33,525 bases of DNA from assembly GCA_937980645.1 (NCBI GenBank), contig CALJPQ010000004.1, forward strand, positions 1 to 33,525, written 5' to 3'. The position numbers and the translations under genes are program-made. Below the pieces are notes generated by a model that searched no databases, had not been told where the DNA came from, and worked only from the letters and a program-made list of their open reading frames with translations. Positions 31,642 through 33,525 of the stretch are shown piece by piece; the first letter of the stretch is position 1; every line of letters starts with the position of its first letter. The DNA comes from an uncultured Saprospiraceae bacterium. Lineage in GTDB: Bacteria > Bacteroidota > Bacteroidia > Chitinophagales > Saprospiraceae.

Positions 31642-32853
31642 TCAGATAGGGAAAGGGTCTTCAAAAGGTTCTCCTTCGCGCCAGGCATCAATTTCCCACT
31701 CGCGCAGCAGGCAGCTTTCTAATTGGACACGCAACTGTTCGTGGTTGAGGTCTTGCCCGATAAAGACCAACTCACTCTTTCGGTCGCCCCATATAGGCGA
31801 CCAGTTGCGACGCAGACGTTCCTGATGCTCTTGAAAAGCCGGCATAGCCTCACGCTCATCAGGTGGAATAGCCGCCCACCATGTGCCAATGGGGTCATAG
31901 CGCAGTGAACCACCGGCCTGACTCCACAACAGCGCCTGCTCAGGGCGGCTGGCCAACCAGAAAAAGCCCTTAGAGCGTACTATATTAGCCGGAAAACGCT
32001 CCGTTAAATAGCGCCAGAAACGCTGAGGGTGAAACGGTCGCTGGTCGCGAAAGACGAAAGAGGAAAAGCCGTATGCTTCCGTTTCAGGCGTATGAGAGCC
32101 ATCTTTGGCCAATTCGGCCAGCCAGCCCGCGGATTGCTGGGCTTGTTCAAAATTGAAACGACCCGTGTACATAATCTCTCGTATCGGCACCCGACCAAAA
32201 CGTGTAGCCACAATACGTGCGCCTGGATTGAGCCGATGAAGCAGAGCGGTCAACTCATGCAATTCTGCAGGACTGACCAAATCCATCTTATTGATAAGAA
32301 TAACATCAGCAAACTCAACCTGCTCCGTTAGCAAGTTGACAATAGGACGCGTGTCACGCTCATCGTTGCCGATACCTCGGTCACTCAGGCGGTCCGCTGA
32401 GCTGAAATCTTGCAGGAAATTATAAGCATCTACGACGGTTACCATCGTATCAATGTAGCTCCAGCGCGAAAGATCTATGTGGCTATCCTCGCCGGCAAAA
32501 TGCCAGGTTTGTGCTACCGGCACTGGCTCTGAAATGCCCGTACTTTCGATGAGCAGATAATCAAAACGGCCTTCGCGCGCCAGACGTTCGACCTCTATCA
32601 TGAGGTCCTCGCGCAGCGTGCAGCAAATACAGCCGTTCGACATCTCGACGAGTTTTTCCTCCGTGCGAGAGAGCACCATTTCGCGTTCGACCAGCTGCAC
32701 ATCTATGTTTACTTCGCTCATGTCATTGACAATAACGGCTACGCGCAACCCCTCCCGATTGCGAAGCACGTGGTTGAGTAGGGTCGTTTTGCCGGCCCCC
32801 AAGAACCCGGATAGTATGGTAACAGGCAGTTTCTTCTGTTCCAAATGAGTCAT
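31642..32853 (-). CDS. CobW/COG0523-family GTPase, likely zinc metallochaperone (ZigA/YciC-like)
   Basis: A 403-residue G3E-family GTPase. Walker [14 protein letters not shown] (Lys22), the metal-binding CxCC in [10 protein letters not shown] (Cys75, Cys77, Cys78), ESTGISEP, the NKMD guanine motif, and a C-terminal CobW_C domain with [14 protein letters not shown] are all visible. Members with this C-terminus (ZigA, ZagA, YciC) are usually made under zinc starvation and deliver zinc to client enzymes. Other COG0523 proteins serve cobalamin or nitrile hydratase enzymes, none of which is encoded here. It lies between the Cys/His-rich exported protein and the ABC operon on the same strand, supporting a metal-starvation role. 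A 10-base palindrome TAAATATTTA (32880-32889) is 27 bases before its ATG. Confidence 0.93.
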   Translation of the reverse strand: MTHLEQKKLPVTILSGFLGAGKTTLLNHVLRNREGLRVAVIVNDMSEVNIDVQLVEREMVLSRTEEKLVEMSNGCICCTLREDLMIEVERLAREGRFDYLLIESTGISEPVPVAQTWHFAGEDSHIDLSRWSYIDTMVTVVDAYNFLQDFSSADRLSDRGIGNDERDTRPIVNLLTEQVEFADVILINKMDLVSPAELHELTALLHRLNPGARIVATRFGRVPIREIMYTGRFNFEQAQQSAGWLAELAKDGSHTPETEAYGFSSFVFRDQRPFHPQRFWRYLTERFPANIVRSKGFFWLASRPEQALLWSQAGGSLRYDPIGTWWAAIPPDEREAMPAFQEHQERLRRNWSPIWGDRKSELVFIGQDLNHEQLRVQLESCLLREWEIDAWREGEPFEDPFPI

Positions 32854-32879
32854 GCGATTGGATAGGTTGGATAAAACCG

Positions 32880-32889
32880 TAAATATTTA
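32880..32889. promoter_or_regulatory. AT-rich palindrome before the CobW-family gene
   Basis: A perfect TAAATATTTA palindrome 27 bases before the ATG. It could be part of a promoter or repressor site. It shares no sequence with the longer palindrome at 28936-28953, so a common regulator is not supported by sequence. Confidence 0.25.
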
Positions 32890-32971
32890 AACCGCCCTCC
32901 CCTGCCATTTGCATAAGCGGTCAGGAAAGAGACGGAGTTTTTGGAAAAAAGCCTATAGGAGGAGAACAGGT

Positions 32972-33295
32972 TTACCCAACCACTGGTGGTCCACGTAGGG
33001 CTGGAAGCAGGCGGGAATGCTTCGATACAAAGGGCACTTCGACAAAGAGCAGGGCACGCCACGCCGCAAGCGGATATGCCAACAGAGCCGGTACATTTTC
33101 CGGCAGCGAAGCAGTCATGACTGATAGCGCGCACAGCAGGCAGTCGTGCGCAGCATAGCGTTCGTCGTGCCAGTGCCGCTCGCCTGCCAAGGCCTTGCAG
33201 GCTAAGGCCCGCTCATGCTCGTGATGTGCCCAAAGATGGTGCACCTCTCCGGCACCTAAGCGTACCAGAAAAAGCAGCAGGAAGAACTTCCCCAT
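32972..33295 (-). CDS. Small exported His/Cys-rich protein
   Basis: A 107-residue protein with a signal peptide (MGKFFLLLFLVRLGAG). A histidine cluster follows (EVHHLWAHHEHERA, then HWHDER and AAH), next to DCLLCAL (Cys52, Cys55, a CxxC), a hydrophobic region and a terminal LRGPP. The layout 'His-rich, CxxC, terminal RGPP/RAPP' recalls DUF2946-like small periplasmic proteins often found beside metal transporters or TonB receptors. Periplasmic zinc or copper binding is likely but inferred. Upstream in-frame starts exist (ATG 33322 and 33325, GTG 33346). The start at 33295 is chosen because the -7 box at 33333-33340 leaves almost no leader for the others and because it gives a clean signal peptide. 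It is 118 bases upstream of the CobW-family gene. Confidence 0.65.
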   Translation of the reverse strand: MGKFFLLLFLVRLGAGEVHHLWAHHEHERALACKALAGERHWHDERYAAHDCLLCALSVMTASLPENVPALLAYPLAAWRALLFVEVPFVSKHSRLLPALRGPPVVG

Positions 33296-33332
33296 CCACC
33301 TTCGGATCCAACCGGAGCACATCATGTGCCCA

Positions 33333-33340
33333 CAAAGGTA
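33333..33340 (-). promoter_or_regulatory. -7 promoter element (TACCTTTG) of the His/Cys-rich gene
   Basis: A perfect TAnnTTTG match on the minus strand, 37 bases before the chosen ATG at 33295. It may also drive the CobW-family gene. Confidence 0.5.
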
Positions 33341-33387
33341 AGCCACTTTCCCCTTTTAGAGAAAAAAGGCATCAAAAGGGTAACCAC

Positions 33388-33395
33388 TATCTTTG
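33388..33395 (+). promoter_or_regulatory. -7 promoter element (TATCTTTG) of the right-edge gene
   Basis: A perfect TAnnTTTG match 17 bases before the ATG at 33413, divergent from the promoter at 33333-33340. Confidence 0.55.
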
Positions 33396-33412
33396 CCCTT
33401 AAACGCGAGGTT

Positions 33413-33525
33413 ATGGCGCACAAACTGCCCATTGAGATACAGGACTTTCGGACGCTCATCACGGAGGGTTACAAGTACGTGGACAAGACGAAGTACCTCT
33501 ACCAGATGGCCACGATGGGCAAGGC
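33413..33525 (+). CDS. AAA-ATPase-like / DUF1703 family protein (5' end only)
   Basis: The first 37 complete codons of a gene running off the window. The N-terminus (LPIEIQDFRTLITEGYKYV then DKTKYLYQM) is characteristic of the multi-copy Bacteroidota family with an AAA-ATPase-like domain followed by a PD-(D/E)XK nuclease-like (DUF1703) domain. Their function is unproven; they are often present in dozens of copies per genome. Nothing can be said about whether the rest is intact. Confidence 0.85.
   Translation, partial: MAHKLPIEIQDFRTLITEGYKYVDKTKYLYQMATMGK

Noticed and set aside
28936..32889. A shared operator motif for the receptor, ABC operon and CobW-family gene
   Set aside because: The three inverted repeats (28936-28953, 31469-31488, 32880-32889) have different sequences, so a common regulator cannot be claimed from sequence alone.
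1..33525. Search by eye for CRISPR arrays, tRNA/rRNA genes, IS ends, attachment sites and riboswitches
   Set aside because: No regularly spaced repeats, cloverleaf-like sequences, transposase genes or known riboswitch cores were seen; weak signals could be missed without computation.

Overview
The window comes from a Bacteroidota chromosome of fairly high G+C. The evidence is three proteins with type IX secretion (T9SS) C-terminal sorting domains, the TAnnTTTG-type -7 promoter element of this phylum in front of many genes, a fused CzcA-TolC efflux protein, a SusC-style carboxypeptidase-like domain on the TonB receptor, and an AAA-ATPase-like/DUF1703 gene entering at the right edge. The coiled-coil gene at 10040-11065 resembles proteins I recall from Saprospiria/Cytophagia-like lineages, so that placement is tentative. 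No rRNA, tRNA, insertion sequence or CRISPR array was seen.

Left part (1-11065): the tail of a T9SS type B secreted protein, a secreted SGNH hydrolase, class II fumarase, UDP-glucose 6-dehydrogenase, a small CoA-binding protein and a family 4 glycosyltransferase. These are followed by a tight four-gene minus-strand operon: a DEDDy 3'-5' exonuclease, ribulose-phosphate epimerase, an LptF/LptG-type permease and a PAP2 phosphatase. A membrane-anchored coiled-coil protein stands alone on the plus strand. Ugd, the glycosyltransferase, the Lpt permease and PAP2 all point to envelope glycan or lipid work.

Middle part (11201-26258, all minus strand): a divalent-metal efflux operon (small conserved protein, CzcA fused to a TolC-like outer-membrane factor, CzcB lipoprotein), an AddA/RecB-type helicase whose C-terminal nuclease looks degenerate, a DASS-family anion symporter, a SWIM zinc-finger protein without its usual partners, and an 815-residue secreted beta-helix protein with a T9SS tail.

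Right part (26666-33295, all minus strand): the most interesting block. It holds a Cys/His-rich small exported protein, a CobW/COG0523 GTPase, a MacB/LolD-like ATPase with an FtsX-type permease (ATGA overlap), an OB-fold-like exported protein with a CFFCGGAG motif, and a TonB-dependent receptor with a CGVC motif in its plug. I infer an envelope-spanning transition-metal acquisition system, most likely for zinc and similar in layout to the Vibrio Zrg genes. A candidate palindromic operator and a direct repeat lie before the receptor. Zinc-type efflux and putative zinc uptake therefore lie within about 22 kb of each other.
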